Numbered from the stretch's first letter, positions 16,502-25,805 are shown. The stretch: DNA of 64,000 nt from Oscillospiraceae bacterium (GCA_015066015.1 SVPE01000008.1:32820-96819), one strand, 5' to 3'. Made by a program: numbers and translations. Notes: generated from the letters alone by a model not told the origin.

Positions 16502-17890
16502 ATGAAAAAAGAAATCGCAAAAACACTCTATGACATCATTCCGTCTCAGGACTGTATGTATCTGATGCACAGATTCAGCATTCACAAGCAGCTTGCACAG
16601 ATACCCACATCCTTCACGCTGAAAACCGACCTCGACCTCGATGTGCTGAAAAAAGCCTTCAACATTATGATTGAGCGTCACGACTGTCTTCGCCTTGCCT
16701 TTACAAAAAAGGACGGCAAGCTCAAGCAGTATTTCCGCGACAGCTACACCTACGATGTACCCTGCAAGTACTTCCGCAATCTGCAGCAACAGGAGGAATT
16801 CTGCAGTAAGGATGCACCGAAGCCCGTCAACTTCATGAAGGGCGAAATCTTCAGAATATGGTTTTTCAAAACCGCAGGTGAGGGCTGCGGAATCTATACC
16901 AACTTTACCCATATGGTAATTGACGCCATGGGCATTGCATTCTTCTACCTTGATTTACTGCAGGTTTATGCCGCACTCTGCCTCGGTGAGCCTATGCCCA
17001 AAAAGCCCGACAGCTACGAGGAATACATCATAGCCGAGCACAGAAAGCTTGCAAACGAAATAAAAATGGCAAAGCACGAAGTCTTTTACAAGGAGTATTT
17101 TCTCAAACACGGCGAGCCCTTTTACCTGGGTGTTCACGGACACGAATTTCTCGACAGATACCGCAAAAAGAAGAACAATCCCGACATAAGAGTCCCCCTT
17201 GCATATAATCCCCTTTACAGCAAGTGCGACTTTATCACCTTACATATTGAGCCCGAAAAGGCAGAAAAAATATTCAGCTACTGCAGAGAAAAGGAGCTTT
17301 CTCCCGAAACAGTGCTTCAGGTCGGTCTTCGCGCTCACTGTAGTGCCGTAAACTACAGAGTCAATGACTTTTCACTTATGAGCGTCTGCAGCAAAAGAGC
17401 GACCGTCAAGGAGAAGAATATGTGCGGATGCCTTGCTCAGCCTATACAGATACGCACTGTTCTGCCCGAAAGCTGCACCTTTGATAACGCCGTAGACGAA
17501 ACTGCCGCAGTAAGAAACAGTCTTTACCGTCACACTGACTACCCCTACACCAAGGCAAGGACAATGTCACTTGACCTTTTCGGCTACTCACCTATCCAGG
17601 GACCCAACTCCATGATGTTCTCCTGGATTCCTCTTCCTACCGGCGGAGAGTACGGTATGGAATTTGATTTCAGAACCTACAATCTGGAAAGGTATTTTAC
17701 TCCCCTTTACACTATTTCAATGCCTGACCCCAAGGACGGTGGTCTTAATATGTGCTACATGTACCGCACAAAGCTTTCCACCAAAGAGCAGATAATAAAA
17801 ATGCACGAGACGACAGTTGAAGCTGTGCTCAAAGGCATAGAAAACCCCGGCATCACCTTAGGCGAGCTTATTGACCTTGCTGAAAAATAA
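16502..17890 (+). CDS. Condensation-domain-fold acyltransferase-like protein
   Basis: The 462-residue soluble protein matches the chloramphenicol-acetyltransferase/condensation superfamily: an N-terminal half with a variant active motif T-H-M-V-I-D-A-M-G (His137, Asp141, Gly144), and a C-terminal half with the late hinge region. The first His of the usual HHxxxDG is Thr here. No adenylation or carrier domain is attached, so it is a stand-alone acyltransferase rather than a peptide synthetase. It follows the DHHW gene by 39 bases with AAAGGGAAAG upstream, which makes it part of the acylation cluster. It may prepare an acyl conjugate in the cytoplasm; the substrate is unknown. Confidence 0.75.
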   Translation: MKKEIAKTLYDIIPSQDCMYLMHRFSIHKQLAQIPTSFTLKTDLDLDVLKKAFNIMIERHDCLRLAFTKKDGKLKQYFRDSYTYDVPCKYFRNLQQQEEFCSKDAPKPVNFMKGEIFRIWFFKTAGEGCGIYTNFTHMVIDAMGIAFFYLDLLQVYAALCLGEPMPKKPDSYEEYIIAEHRKLANEIKMAKHEVFYKEYFLKHGEPFYLGVHGHEFLDRYRKKKNNPDIRVPLAYNPLYSKCDFITLHIEPEKAEKIFSYCREKELSPETVLQVGLRAHCSAVNYRVNDFSLMSVCSKRATVKEKNMCGCLAQPIQIRTVLPESCTFDNAVDETAAVRNSLYRHTDYPYTKARTMSLDLFGYSPIQGPNSMMFSWIPLPTGGEYGMEFDFRTYNLERYFTPLYTISMPDPKDGGLNMCYMYRTKLSTKEQIIKMHETTVEAVLKGIENPGITLGELIDLAEK

Positions 17891-17897
17891 GCCTTAA

Positions 17898-18048
17898 GCC
17901 GCGGTGCCCATTCCGCCTTCTTCGAAGACGGAATGACGCAGAGCCCATCAGATTTATACCTACACCGGGCGGCGGTCAGCCGCCCGGCATTTTTGTGCCT
18001 GCCCGGGCTCTGCGCAATCAACTCCTCCGGAGTTGATTGCACCGCGGC
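17898..18048. repeat. GC-rich multi-hairpin element
   Basis: This 151-base block has 10-base inverted ends GCCGCGGTGC and GCACCGCGGC. Inside are nested or serial hairpins: ATTCCG...CGGAAT (17910-17934), GCAGAGCCC with GGGCTCTGC (17938/18004), CCGGGCGGC with GCCGCCCGG near 17965-17987, and CAATCAACTCC with GGAGTTGATTG (18015-18039). A further GC stem (GCGCCCCCGGC) follows at 18072-18096. It resembles the GGGGAGG elements in build but has different ends. It lies between two converging genes. Confidence 0.75.
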
Positions 18049-18100
18049 GATGTCGGGGCAAAGCCCCTCCTGCGCCCCCGGCGTAGCCGGGGGCGCAAAA

Positions 18101-18127
18101 AGCGGCTGCTATTCAGTCGCAGCCGCT
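18101..18127 (-). terminator. Terminator of fucosidase gene
   Basis: AGCGGCTGC (18101-18109) pairs with GCAGCCGCT (18119-18127). On the minus strand the stem is followed by TTTTTGCG, just after the fucosidase stop codon at 18133. Confidence 0.8.
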
Positions 18128-18132
18128 TTATC

Positions 18133-19614
18133 TTAATTTATATACACCCGTATGTCCCTTAATACCGGGTCAGAGCGTGAGGATGTGGGAATTATCACCA
18201 GCTCATCAGCTTTTACAGGTCTGTCAAAAACTACAATTCTCTTCGAGCCGATGACAGTCCCCTTGTAAACGCAGTTGAAATCTCCGCCGTTAAGAGCAGT
18301 ATAAACCTCAAACTCCTCGACGCGCTGACTGAATGCGAGATTTTCTCTTAAGGTTACGGCTGAAATATCAACCGCACTTTCAAAACAAAGCCGTACGCCC
18401 TTTTCTCCTGTTTTAAGCAAGTAACCCTCACCTTTTTCAAAAAGAGCCTCAGGAGCCTTTTTGAACTCTTCTGCGACAAGCTCAGCGGTATAATTCTTTG
18501 CTTCCTTTTTAAAAGGAGCATTTATAAGCTCAGTAAACTTACTCAGCTGAGCAACATTGCTTTTGTCAATAAGACCCTTTTTGTTGGGAGGTACATTGAG
18601 AAGCAGTGATGCATTACCACCGACAGAGCTGAAATATATCTGTGCAAGCTTTTCAGCAGTGCGTCGCTTAGAAGCCCTTTTGAATATGTTTTTAGTGAAA
18701 AACCAGCCTATGTTAGCGGAAACATCGGCTTCGGCAGGCTTGAAAACAAGATTATCAAAATTTCTGAGCACCTCCCGTGAGCCGAGGTCTTCGTCTCTTT
18801 CGCTGATGGACATAAGCTTTTTTACGCCCGATTCACTCTGCTGACTGTTTTCCATAATTTTACTGTTGGCATCCTTTGCGGCAGGAATTACGCTCCATTC
18901 GCTTTTTCTAACCTTGCCTGCTTCGTTACCTATCCAGCGCACATCGGGTCCGCATATGGAAATTACTGCACCGGGCTGAAGCTCTCTTATGACACTGTAG
19001 TATCTTTTCCAGTCGTAAATCTGCTTTTTTCCGTTTTTCCCCTCACCGCAGGCACCGTCAAACCAGAAGGTGAAGATTTCACCGTAGTTTGTGCAAAGCT
19101 CCCTGAGCTGAGAGACAAAGTAGTCGTTGTACTTTTCCGTCCCGTAGGTGCTCTCGTGTCTGTCCCAGGGTGAAAGGTATATACCGAGCTTCATACCGTA
19201 CTTTCTGCAGCTTTCTGAAAGAAGCTTCACTATATCCTTTTTAAAGGGTGAATTCATAACGTTGTGGTCAGTGTACTTCGTATCAAAAAGGCAAAAGCCG
19301 TCATGATGCTTTGCAGTGATTATGATTCCCTTGCTGCCCGTATTCTTCAGGACGCTGCACCATTGGTCGGTGTCAAGCTCCTTAGGATTGAAACGTCTGA
19401 TGTCCTCGGTTCCGTCGCCCCATTCTCTGCCGTAGAAGGTGTTCACACCGAAGTGAATGAAGTTGTAGTACTCCATTTCCATAAAATTGAGCTGAAGCTG
19501 CGACGGCTTTACGGCTATGAGTCTTGAAACCTCATCACTATATAATTTTCTTGAGGAGTTATCCGTACACCATGAGTGAGGAAACAGTGAATATATCTGC
19601 TCTTTTCTTGCCAT
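18133..19614 (-). CDS. Alpha-L-fucosidase, GH29
   Basis: The 493-residue protein matches GH29 retaining fucosidases: IHFGVNTFYGREWG, the substrate-binding KHHDGFCLF, and the nucleophile Asp in FWFDGA. A C-terminal beta domain of about 130 residues resembles the usual carbohydrate-associated tail. There is no signal peptide, so it would act in the cytoplasm on imported fucosylated oligosaccharides, for example from mucin or milk glycans. No fucose pathway or transporter gene lies beside it. It starts 24 bases after the terminator of the FN3 gene, and I saw no separate promoter with confidence. Confidence 0.9.
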   Translation of the reverse strand: MARKEQIYSLFPHSWCTDNSSRKLYSDEVSRLIAVKPSQLQLNFMEMEYYNFIHFGVNTFYGREWGDGTEDIRRFNPKELDTDQWCSVLKNTGSKGIIITAKHHDGFCLFDTKYTDHNVMNSPFKKDIVKLLSESCRKYGMKLGIYLSPWDRHESTYGTEKYNDYFVSQLRELCTNYGEIFTFWFDGACGEGKNGKKQIYDWKRYYSVIRELQPGAVISICGPDVRWIGNEAGKVRKSEWSVIPAAKDANSKIMENSQQSESGVKKLMSISERDEDLGSREVLRNFDNLVFKPAEADVSANIGWFFTKNIFKRASKRRTAEKLAQIYFSSVGGNASLLLNVPPNKKGLIDKSNVAQLSKFTELINAPFKKEAKNYTAELVAEEFKKAPEALFEKGEGYLLKTGEKGVRLCFESAVDISAVTLRENLAFSQRVEEFEVYTALNGGDFNCVYKGTVIGSKRIVVFDRPVKADELVIIPTSSRSDPVLRDIRVYIN

Positions 19615-19637
19615 TTTTACATTCCTTTCACTGAAAA

Positions 19638-19679
19638 AAATCGCCCGTTTACCGTTGAAATGACGGATCCGGGCGATTT
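19638..19679 (-). terminator. Terminator of FN3/DUF4474 gene
   Basis: AAATCGCCCG (19638-19647) pairs with CGGGCGATTT (19670-19679); on the minus strand the stem ends in a run of T. It lies between the FN3 gene stop at 19703 and the fucosidase start at 19614. Confidence 0.85.
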
Positions 19680-19702
19680 CATATTTTTGTCACCGGCTGA
19701 GT

Positions 19703-21487
19703 TTAACTGAAGGTGAAATAAAGATCAAGTCCGCTTACACTGTAGCTGATATTATTCTGTTCAAGGGCATCCTTGATTCCTCTGAGCATTTCGTAGTCCT
19801 TGGCGGTTATTCTCATATCGAGCTTAAGCACGGAAAAGTCGCCCATCTTGTTGCCGGGAACAAAGCCTGTGCACCACCAGTAATAGCCATAGGGACGTGT
19901 AAAGCGCTGCTGCCACTTTCCGCCCTTGTACTCATTGAACACCATGGACATTCTGAGCATTTCCTCGTCGGTAGCACAGTCATAATGCATAAGCGTTCTG
20001 TCCTTGGGCTTTGTGTAAACACCGACCTCTGCACCGTAGAATATGAGTCCGTACTGACCCTTCCACAGCTGAATCATCCAGTCCTTGTCACCGTAGGGAA
20101 AACGGAGTCTGACTGTGTCAAAATCAATAAAGGTGATAGGTGCGGTGGTATCAAAAATTGAGTTGTAGCCGATGTTTCTCTGCCAGGGGTCATCGGCAGT
20201 ATAGAAGTACTTGCCTGCGGGGTCGTAAAGATAGCCGAAGATACCGCTTTTTTCCATTTCCTCGCTGTAGATACTGTCGTTCTTCTCAGCGAAGAATTCT
20301 ACCGTAACAGATTCACAGAAGTCACCGTAAAACTTCTTGCCGGCAGTTGCTTTGTAAGCGCGCACCTTATACTTGTAGTGGCTTGTCTCCTTAAGACCCT
20401 TTACGTTATAGGTCGTTGCCGATGTTGAGGCAACATAAACCCACTTGCCGTTGATTACGTCGTAGGTGTGTACCTCGTAGCCTGTGACACCGTTAATTTT
20501 GTTCCACTTGAGTGAGATTCCGCCGCTGCTGTTTGCCGCACCCTGAAGACCTGTAGGAGTCGAGGGCTTTGCGAAGGCATAAATCGGGTCTGCAAGCGGT
20601 CCGAAGGCATATCCGTCTGATGTTTTTATGTAAGATCTTACAGTGTATCTGTAGTTAGCGTTTCTGTCAGCCGCATTGAGTGTGGCGTAGGTTTTACTTG
20701 TAGCACCGAGGAGCTTCCACTTTTTGGCAGCGTTGTCGTATACGGCGACCTGATATCCGGCAGCACCATCGACCGCATCCCATCTGATGCGGTATGCCTT
20801 TTCATTGAAGGCATCGAGTCTGAGATTGCTTACCTTGGCAAGTCCCCTCTTTGCAGTTTTAACTGAAAGGTATGCGGCTTCACCGTATGAGACTGAGTCG
20901 TTTTTAGCATAAGCTCTTACCGCAAAGACGTAGCCTGTGTTTTCGTTAAGATTCTGCACTGTGTATTCATTGGAGGCAGCTACTGCAATACGGACATACT
21001 TTTTTGTCGAGGGATTCTGCTGAAACACCTCATAGCCCGTTGCACCGGAAGCCTTGTCCCACTTGAGTGTTACGGAAGTCAGACCGGCATTCGTACACTT
21101 GAAGTTGTTCGTTTTACCCGGGCGGGTAAGCACGCTTATAATGTTTGAAGCCTCACCGTAAACATATTTGCCGTCCTTGACCTCGATTGCTCTTATGCCG
21201 TAGGAATAAAAAGTACCCGCAGCAAGATTCTTGTCAGTATAGGTAAGGGCAGTTGTATTTTTGATGCCTACCCACTTTTTGGAAGAGGTGTTATATCTGT
21301 AAATACGGTAGCCGTCTGCATCGCTGACCTTTGTCCAGCTGAAGCTGATACTGCTTTCCGTGGAGGCTGTCGCCTTAAGCCCCGAAGCCTTGCCCACGGC
21401 TGAAGCAAAGCAGCCTGCCGACACCGATGAAAAAATCATAAGCAGCGCCAGAATAAAGCTGAGGCCTCTTAAAGATGTTTTCTTCAT
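19703..21487 (-). CDS. Secreted protein with four FN3 domains and a C-terminal DUF4474 domain
   Basis: The 594-residue protein has a signal peptide (KK, a hydrophobic core, then a GCFASA region near residue 25-30), four fibronectin type III repeats of about 90 residues each (each with the W-x(5)-GY pattern), and a C-terminal domain of about 170 residues that is shared with the gene at 25841-26845. The shared part includes DDPWQRN, GYN, DKDWMIQLWKGQYG and YWWCTGFVPG and matches what I know as DUF4474. The start at 21487 has GGAG upstream and begins the signal peptide; a longer in-frame reading to 21592 would run into galK. It likely acts on the cell surface; the function of DUF4474 is unknown. 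Confidence 0.85.
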   Translation of the reverse strand: MKKTSLRGLSFILALLMIFSSVSAGCFASAVGKASGLKATASTESSISFSWTKVSDADGYRIYRYNTSSKKWVGIKNTTALTYTDKNLAAGTFYSYGIRAIEVKDGKYVYGEASNIISVLTRPGKTNNFKCTNAGLTSVTLKWDKASGATGYEVFQQNPSTKKYVRIAVAASNEYTVQNLNENTGYVFAVRAYAKNDSVSYGEAAYLSVKTAKRGLAKVSNLRLDAFNEKAYRIRWDAVDGAAGYQVAVYDNAAKKWKLLGATSKTYATLNAADRNANYRYTVRSYIKTSDGYAFGPLADPIYAFAKPSTPTGLQGAANSSGGISLKWNKINGVTGYEVHTYDVINGKWVYVASTSATTYNVKGLKETSHYKYKVRAYKATAGKKFYGDFCESVTVEFFAEKNDSIYSEEMEKSGIFGYLYDPAGKYFYTADDPWQRNIGYNSIFDTTAPITFIDFDTVRLRFPYGDKDWMIQLWKGQYGLIFYGAEVGVYTKPKDRTLMHYDCATDEEMLRMSMVFNEYKGGKWQQRFTRPYGYYWWCTGFVPGNKMGDFSVLKLDMRITAKDYEMLRGIKDALEQNNISYSVSGLDLYFTFS

Positions 21488-21515
21488 AAAATCACTCCAA
21501 ATTCTTATAAAGTTA

Positions 21516-22799
21516 TCAGACAATTCTTGTGCCGCCCTTTCTGATTGAAAGGACATAGCATGAATCGTCGCCGAAGACGCTTCTGAGGGCATCTGTGTAT
21601 TCCTTTACGAATTCATCGGGAACGAATGCCTGGATTGTACCTGCGAAGCCGCCGCCATGAACTCGCCATGCGCCCTTGCCTGAAAGAAGCTGCTCACTGA
21701 TGCAAAGAGCAAGAGAAAGAGGCTGATTTGTAGGATTCTTACAGGTGTAAACATTCTGATTATACATATATGATGAACGTCCGCTTGCTATAATAAGCTT
21801 CTTGAATGCCTCGAAGTCGTTTCTGAGAAGTGCATCTGTCTGAGCGATAACCTTTTCGTTTTCGCCGAAGAAGTGAAGTGCTCTGAGCACTGCTCTCTCT
21901 CCGAGCTTTTCGCTGAGGGCTGCAGCATTTGCAATAACATCCTTCTTTTCAACCTCACGAAGCACCTTCTTGCCGAAAAATTCTGCTACAGACTCCATTT
22001 CTCTTCTTACTGCTGCATAATCATCGGTGAGGTTTGAATGGCTGCCCTTGGTGTCAACGATAACAAGACTGTGTCCTGACTTTGAAAAATCGAAGTCAAT
22101 AGCATTGATTACGGGCTTTGAGGTGTCCGCGAAGTCGATTGAAACGAAGCCGCCTACTGCACATGCCATCTGGTCAAGAAGTCCGCAAGGCTTACCGAAA
22201 AATACATTTTCACTGTACTGAGCAATTTTTGCAATTTCGGGCATCGGCACCTTTCCGTCATTGTAAAGGTGGCTGAGAATTGTACCTACAAGCACCTCAA
22301 AGGCTGCAGAAGATGAAAGACCTGAGCCTGAAAGCACCTGAGAGGTTGTTGTAGCATCAAAGCCGCCTACATTGTAGCCAAGCTCCTTAAAGCGAGCAAT
22401 CACACCTCTTACGATAGCCTGGCTTTTGCCGTATTCCTTTTCGCAGGGCTCAAGCTCGTTGCAGTTTACAACGTCCATAGGATAACCTGCTGATTTGACT
22501 CTTACAATGCCCTCGTCATTTTTTGAAGCGACGGCAATTGCATCAAGGCTGATACCTGCCGCAAGGACAAGACCGTGATTGTGGTCTGTGTGGTTTCCTC
22601 CGATTTCGCTTCTGCCCGGTGCGGAGAAAAGTGAAATCTCACGCTCGGCATCTGCTTCGTAAATCTCCTCAAAGTCAGCAAGAATCTTAAGATATCTGCT
22701 GTACTGTTTATCGAAAGCTTCAGCCTTGTAGACAACTGAAAATTCACTGTCAAGCTGCTTGTTTCTGAGAAGTTCCTTCATCTGATTGAGTTTAGCCAT
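21516..22799 (-). CDS. galK: Galactokinase
   Basis: The 427-residue GHMP kinase phosphorylates galactose to galactose 1-phosphate in the Leloir pathway. The galactokinase signature PGRSEIGGNHTDHNHG is complete, followed by the ATP loop SGSGLSSSAA and the third GHMP motif RVHGGGFAGT. It lies 6 bases after the VTT membrane protein gene and 28 bases before the FN3 gene, so the three are probably one transcript. galT and galE are not in the window. Two alpha-galactosidases at 50.8 and 53.3 kb could feed it. Confidence 0.95.
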   Translation of the reverse strand: MAKLNQMKELLRNKQLDSEFSVVYKAEAFDKQYSRYLKILADFEEIYEADAEREISLFSAPGRSEIGGNHTDHNHGLVLAAGISLDAIAVASKNDEGIVRVKSAGYPMDVVNCNELEPCEKEYGKSQAIVRGVIARFKELGYNVGGFDATTTSQVLSGSGLSSSAAFEVLVGTILSHLYNDGKVPMPEIAKIAQYSENVFFGKPCGLLDQMACAVGGFVSIDFADTSKPVINAIDFDFSKSGHSLVIVDTKGSHSNLTDDYAAVRREMESVAEFFGKKVLREVEKKDVIANAAALSEKLGERAVLRALHFFGENEKVIAQTDALLRNDFEAFKKLIIASGRSSYMYNQNVYTCKNPTNQPLSLALCISEQLLSGKGAWRVHGGGFAGTIQAFVPDEFVKEYTDALRSVFGDDSCYVLSIRKGGTRIV

Positions 22800-22805
22800 T
22801 TTTAA

Positions 22806-23552
22806 TCAACCTTTCTTTATGTTAGTGTAATCGTTTACTTTTTTGTTTTTTCTGTCACCGATTGCTCCGCTGATGCTTAAGCAGATTATGCCCGAAAGGA
22901 AAATCAGCGGGATAAAGGGCACAACAAAGCTTGCCGAAGCAGGGTCGAAGACGTTTCTTCCGATGATTATGTAGGTTATCAGCTTATACATTATTCCGAG
23001 ATCAGAGATAATTACAAATCTCCACAAGGGCATATCCGTCGTGCCGTAAAGGCAGCTTACCGCGTTCACGGGAATGCTGGGAAGAAGCCTTGAAAAAAAC
23101 AGAACAATTGCCGAACCGTGCTTACCCTCGTCAACGAGTCTCTGTGCAGCACCGTAACGGTTGAGAATTTTTTCTGCGTTGCCGCCTCCGTGATGCTTAC
23201 CCCATAAAAACTTCAGAATAAACAGAATACTGATACCGATAAGGTTTATAACAAGTGCATCATACCACTTGAAAAGCACTGCACTTGCAACACAGATGCA
23301 CGAAACGGGAAACCAAGGTAAAACAGCTTTCAGCGCATAATTCAGAAAAATTATCACCACCGCCATAGGAGTAGCACCGTAGGTTTCAAGCCAGATTTCA
23401 AAATCCGACAGGGTATCGGTGTATCTGTTGTACCAGCTCATAAAGGATTCGGTAGCAAAAAGCCTCAGAAGGAAAAGCAGTGCAAACACTGTAAGAAAAC
23501 AGATGAAAGAGGCAAATCTGAAAATATATGACCAGGATTTCTTTTCCTTCAA
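22806..23552 (-). CDS. TVP38/TMEM64 (VTT-domain) membrane protein
   Basis: The 248-residue polytopic protein carries the VTT/SNARE-associated domain with the conserved SRLLPSIPVNAVSCLYG segment (about residues 150-166) and a charged tail. Relatives are DedA-like membrane proteins implicated in lipid scrambling; the role here is unknown. The start is a TTG with AAGGAGG 8 bases upstream; no ATG nearby fits. It heads the galK-FN3 unit and has a promoter at 23592-23620. Confidence 0.85.
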   Translation of the reverse strand: MKEKKSWSYIFRFASFICFLTVFALLFLLRLFATESFMSWYNRYTDTLSDFEIWLETYGATPMAVVIIFLNYALKAVLPWFPVSCICVASAVLFKWYDALVINLIGISILFILKFLWGKHHGGGNAEKILNRYGAAQRLVDEGKHGSAIVLFFSRLLPSIPVNAVSCLYGTTDMPLWRFVIISDLGIMYKLITYIIIGRNVFDPASASFVVPFIPLIFLSGIICLSISGAIGDRKNKKVNDYTNIKKG

Positions 23553-23591
23553 GGCTTCGCCTCCTTCTGACTACATAGTTATACATTTATT

Positions 23592-23620
23592 ATTGTATAA
23601 TAAATAAATTCAATCGTCAA
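23592..23620 (-). promoter_or_regulatory. Promoter of VTT-galK unit
   Basis: On the minus strand TTGACG (23620-23615), a 17-base spacer and TACAAT (23597-23592) precede the TTG start at 23552. Confidence 0.75.
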
Positions 23621-23722
23621 TGATTTAATGACAAAAAATAAAGCGTTTTAAAGAAAATTGTTGCAGAATCTATCTGCAAATAACTTTTTCCTTAAGAAAA
23701 AGCAAAACAATCTGCCGATTTA

Positions 23723-23751
23723 GTGACAAAAGCCAAAACTTGTGATAGAAT
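23723..23751 (+). promoter_or_regulatory. Candidate promoter of hydroxyacid dehydrogenase gene
   Basis: GTGACA (23723-23728), a 17-base spacer and TAGAAT (23746-23751) lie about 36 bases before the ATG, with a TCGGAGGA ribosome site between. Confidence 0.55.
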
Positions 23752-23786
23752 AACAGTATAATATATTTTTTCTCGGAGGACAGAAT

Positions 23787-24746
23787 ATGAAGCTTGTAAT
23801 ACTGGACGGATACACTGAAAACCCGGGTGACCTCAGCTGGGACTGGCTGAAAGACCTTGTTGACGAATATACCGTATATGACAAGACCCCTGAAAATCTT
23901 ATAGTTGAAAGAGCGAAGGATGCTGACATCCTTGTCACAAATAAAACACCGCTGACAAGAGAGACTCTTTCGTCACTCAAAAAACTCAGATACATTTCCA
24001 CCCTTGCAACAGGCTACAACGTTATCGACATTGAGGCTGCAACTGAGCTTGGTATAACAGTTTCAAATATTCCCGCATATAGCACTGACGGCGTTGCTCA
24101 GCTTGTTTTTGCACTTCTTCTTGAAATGGTAAACAGTGTCGCAGTCCATAACGACAGTGTCAAAAAAGGCGAATGGGCTTCCTCGGAGCATTTCTGCTAC
24201 TGGAAAACCCCTCTTACGGAGCTTTCGGGCAAAATCTTCGGCATAATCGGCTTCGGTAAAATAGGCTCAGCAGTTGCTGCAATTGCAAACGCCTTCAAAA
24301 TGAAGGTTATCGCCTACTCACCTAATACAAGAAGCTATGACGGCTTCGGCAGTGTCAACTTTCTCTCACTTGAAGAGGTCATCGCCGCTTCAGATGTAAT
24401 TTCTCTGCACTGTCCTCTTACTGAAAGCACAAAAGGGCTTGTCAATATGGATTTCATCCGCAAAATGAAAAAGGGTGCTTACATCATCAACACCTCAAGA
24501 GGCCCCGTGCTCAACGAAGCCGATGTAAGGAAGGCTCTTGACGAGGGACTTCTTGCCGGCGTAGGTGCAGACGTACTTTCAACAGAGCCTCCCGCAAGCG
24601 ATAATCCCCTGACATCCACCGACAAGACCGTCATCACACCCCACATAGCCTGGGCAAGTCTTGAAGCAAGAACAAGGCTGATGAATATTTTCAAGAGCAA
24701 TGTTGAGGGCTTTGTCAACGGCAAGCCTGTAAACTGTGTCAACTGA
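23787..24746 (+). CDS. D-2-hydroxyacid dehydrogenase (glycerate dehydrogenase-like)
   Basis: The 319-residue protein has the D-isomer-specific dehydrogenase layout: an NAD loop GFGKIG (near residue 150), catalytic Arg in NTSRGP, Glu in the LSTEPP region and His in PHIAWAS. Length and the ATGYNVID and HFCYWK segments fit glycerate or hydroxypyruvate reductases that interconvert hydroxypyruvate and D-glycerate with NAD(P)H. It stands alone between a promoter at 23723 and a terminator at 24763. Exact substrate specificity cannot be read. Confidence 0.88.
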   Translation: MKLVILDGYTENPGDLSWDWLKDLVDEYTVYDKTPENLIVERAKDADILVTNKTPLTRETLSSLKKLRYISTLATGYNVIDIEAATELGITVSNIPAYSTDGVAQLVFALLLEMVNSVAVHNDSVKKGEWASSEHFCYWKTPLTELSGKIFGIIGFGKIGSAVAAIANAFKMKVIAYSPNTRSYDGFGSVNFLSLEEVIAASDVISLHCPLTESTKGLVNMDFIRKMKKGAYIINTSRGPVLNEADVRKALDEGLLAGVGADVLSTEPPASDNPLTSTDKTVITPHIAWASLEARTRLMNIFKSNVEGFVNGKPVNCVN

Positions 24747-24762
24747 TAACGTCAACAACATA

Positions 24763-24795
24763 AGAAAGAAGCACCCGACAAGGGTGCTTCTTTCT
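24763..24795. terminator. Two-way terminator
   Basis: AGAAAGAAGCACCC (24763-24776) pairs perfectly with GGGTGCTTCTTTCT (24782-24795) around a 5-base loop. It separates the dehydrogenase gene from the converging gene at 24859. Confidence 0.85.
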
Positions 24796-24858
24796 TTCAA
24801 TATAGCTTTTTTATAAAAAAGTTAAATAAAACCGGGAAGACTGAATTTCCGGAAGATA

Positions 24859-25707
24859 TCAGTCTTCCTTTTTCTTGAGGCATACGCCTGCTGTAGCAGT
24901 AGCTACACAAAGAGTTGCGAGAGCAACAACAACTGAAGCTGTGTCGCCTGTTTCGGGCTCTTTTTCACCTTCCTCTGCAGGCTTATCGTCTGCAACGGGG
25001 CCAACAAAGCCGATGTACATGTTAGCAAAGAAGTTGATAAGCTCGTTGTCGCCTAATGAACCGAGAAGTGCATCTGTATCAATGCCTACTGTTGTAAGAC
25101 CGCCTCTGAGAGTATCGAGGATACCTGTAACGAGGTCAGTAGTAATCATTGATGAATCATTAGGAGCTACATCTGTTGCTGTACCTGTGGGAGCTGATGT
25201 TTCTGCACCGCCGAGAAGTGTGGTAATGTCAAACTTACCTAATTCGCTGATATCAAAGGTAGTCATATCAATACCTGCACCGCTGAATGCGTCAGCGATA
25301 ACGGTAAGAAGACCGGGCATTTCGTCAGCGCTGATTTCTGAAACAGCCTCTTCAACAGCGGCAGTGTCAACACCTTCGCTGAGAGTGCCTGTTAACCAGC
25401 TGAAGTCGATTGTAGCGCCACCGGGAAGATTTTCAGCAATCTTATCCATTGCATTCTGGAAGCCCTGCTCGATTTTTACCTGAGTATCAGTTTCTTCGTT
25501 GTCTTTTTCTTCCTGCATAAAGCTGCCAACGATACCTGTGATGCTGTCAAGATCGAGGGAATCAAGTGAGCTCTCGCCTGAAATAAAGCCACCGATCAGA
25601 TCAGCAATTCCGCCTGTAAGAGCTTCTTCAGCTGAAGCAAATGCTGCAGGAACTGTAAGAGACATGCAAAGAATTACAGTAAGAAGAACACCAATAAACT
25701 TTTTCAT
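24859..25707 (-). CDS. Secreted, probably sortase-anchored protein of unknown function
   Basis: The 282-residue protein has a clear signal peptide (cleavage likely after AFASA near residue 25) and a C-terminal sorting signal: PETGD, a hydrophobic stretch and a final KKKED. The mature part is acidic and rich in Gly, Leu, Thr and Asp (GGIADLIGGF-type segments) with no enzyme motif that I recognise. The PxTGD type of anchor is common in Clostridia. It has its own promoter at 25777-25805. Confidence 0.78.
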   Translation of the reverse strand: MKKFIGVLLTVILCMSLTVPAAFASAEEALTGGIADLIGGFISGESSLDSLDLDSITGIVGSFMQEEKDNEETDTQVKIEQGFQNAMDKIAENLPGGATIDFSWLTGTLSEGVDTAAVEEAVSEISADEMPGLLTVIADAFSGAGIDMTTFDISELGKFDITTLLGGAETSAPTGTATDVAPNDSSMITTDLVTGILDTLRGGLTTVGIDTDALLGSLGDNELINFFANMYIGFVGPVADDKPAEEGEKEPETGDTASVVVALATLCVATATAGVCLKKKED

Positions 25708-25776
25708 CTCTAATCAATCCTTTCATAATATTTATATAAACGGCAAAAAGCCGTAAATATACAACTTATCTTATGT

Positions 25777-25805
25777 ATTATACTATATATTGTATAATAT
25801 TTCAA
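25777..25805 (-). promoter_or_regulatory. Promoter of the PETGD surface-protein gene
   Basis: On the minus strand TTGAAA (25805-25800), a 17-base spacer and TATAAT (25782-25777) precede the ATG at 25707. A small CGGC-AAAAA-GCCG hairpin lies in the leader at 25741-25753. Confidence 0.7.
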
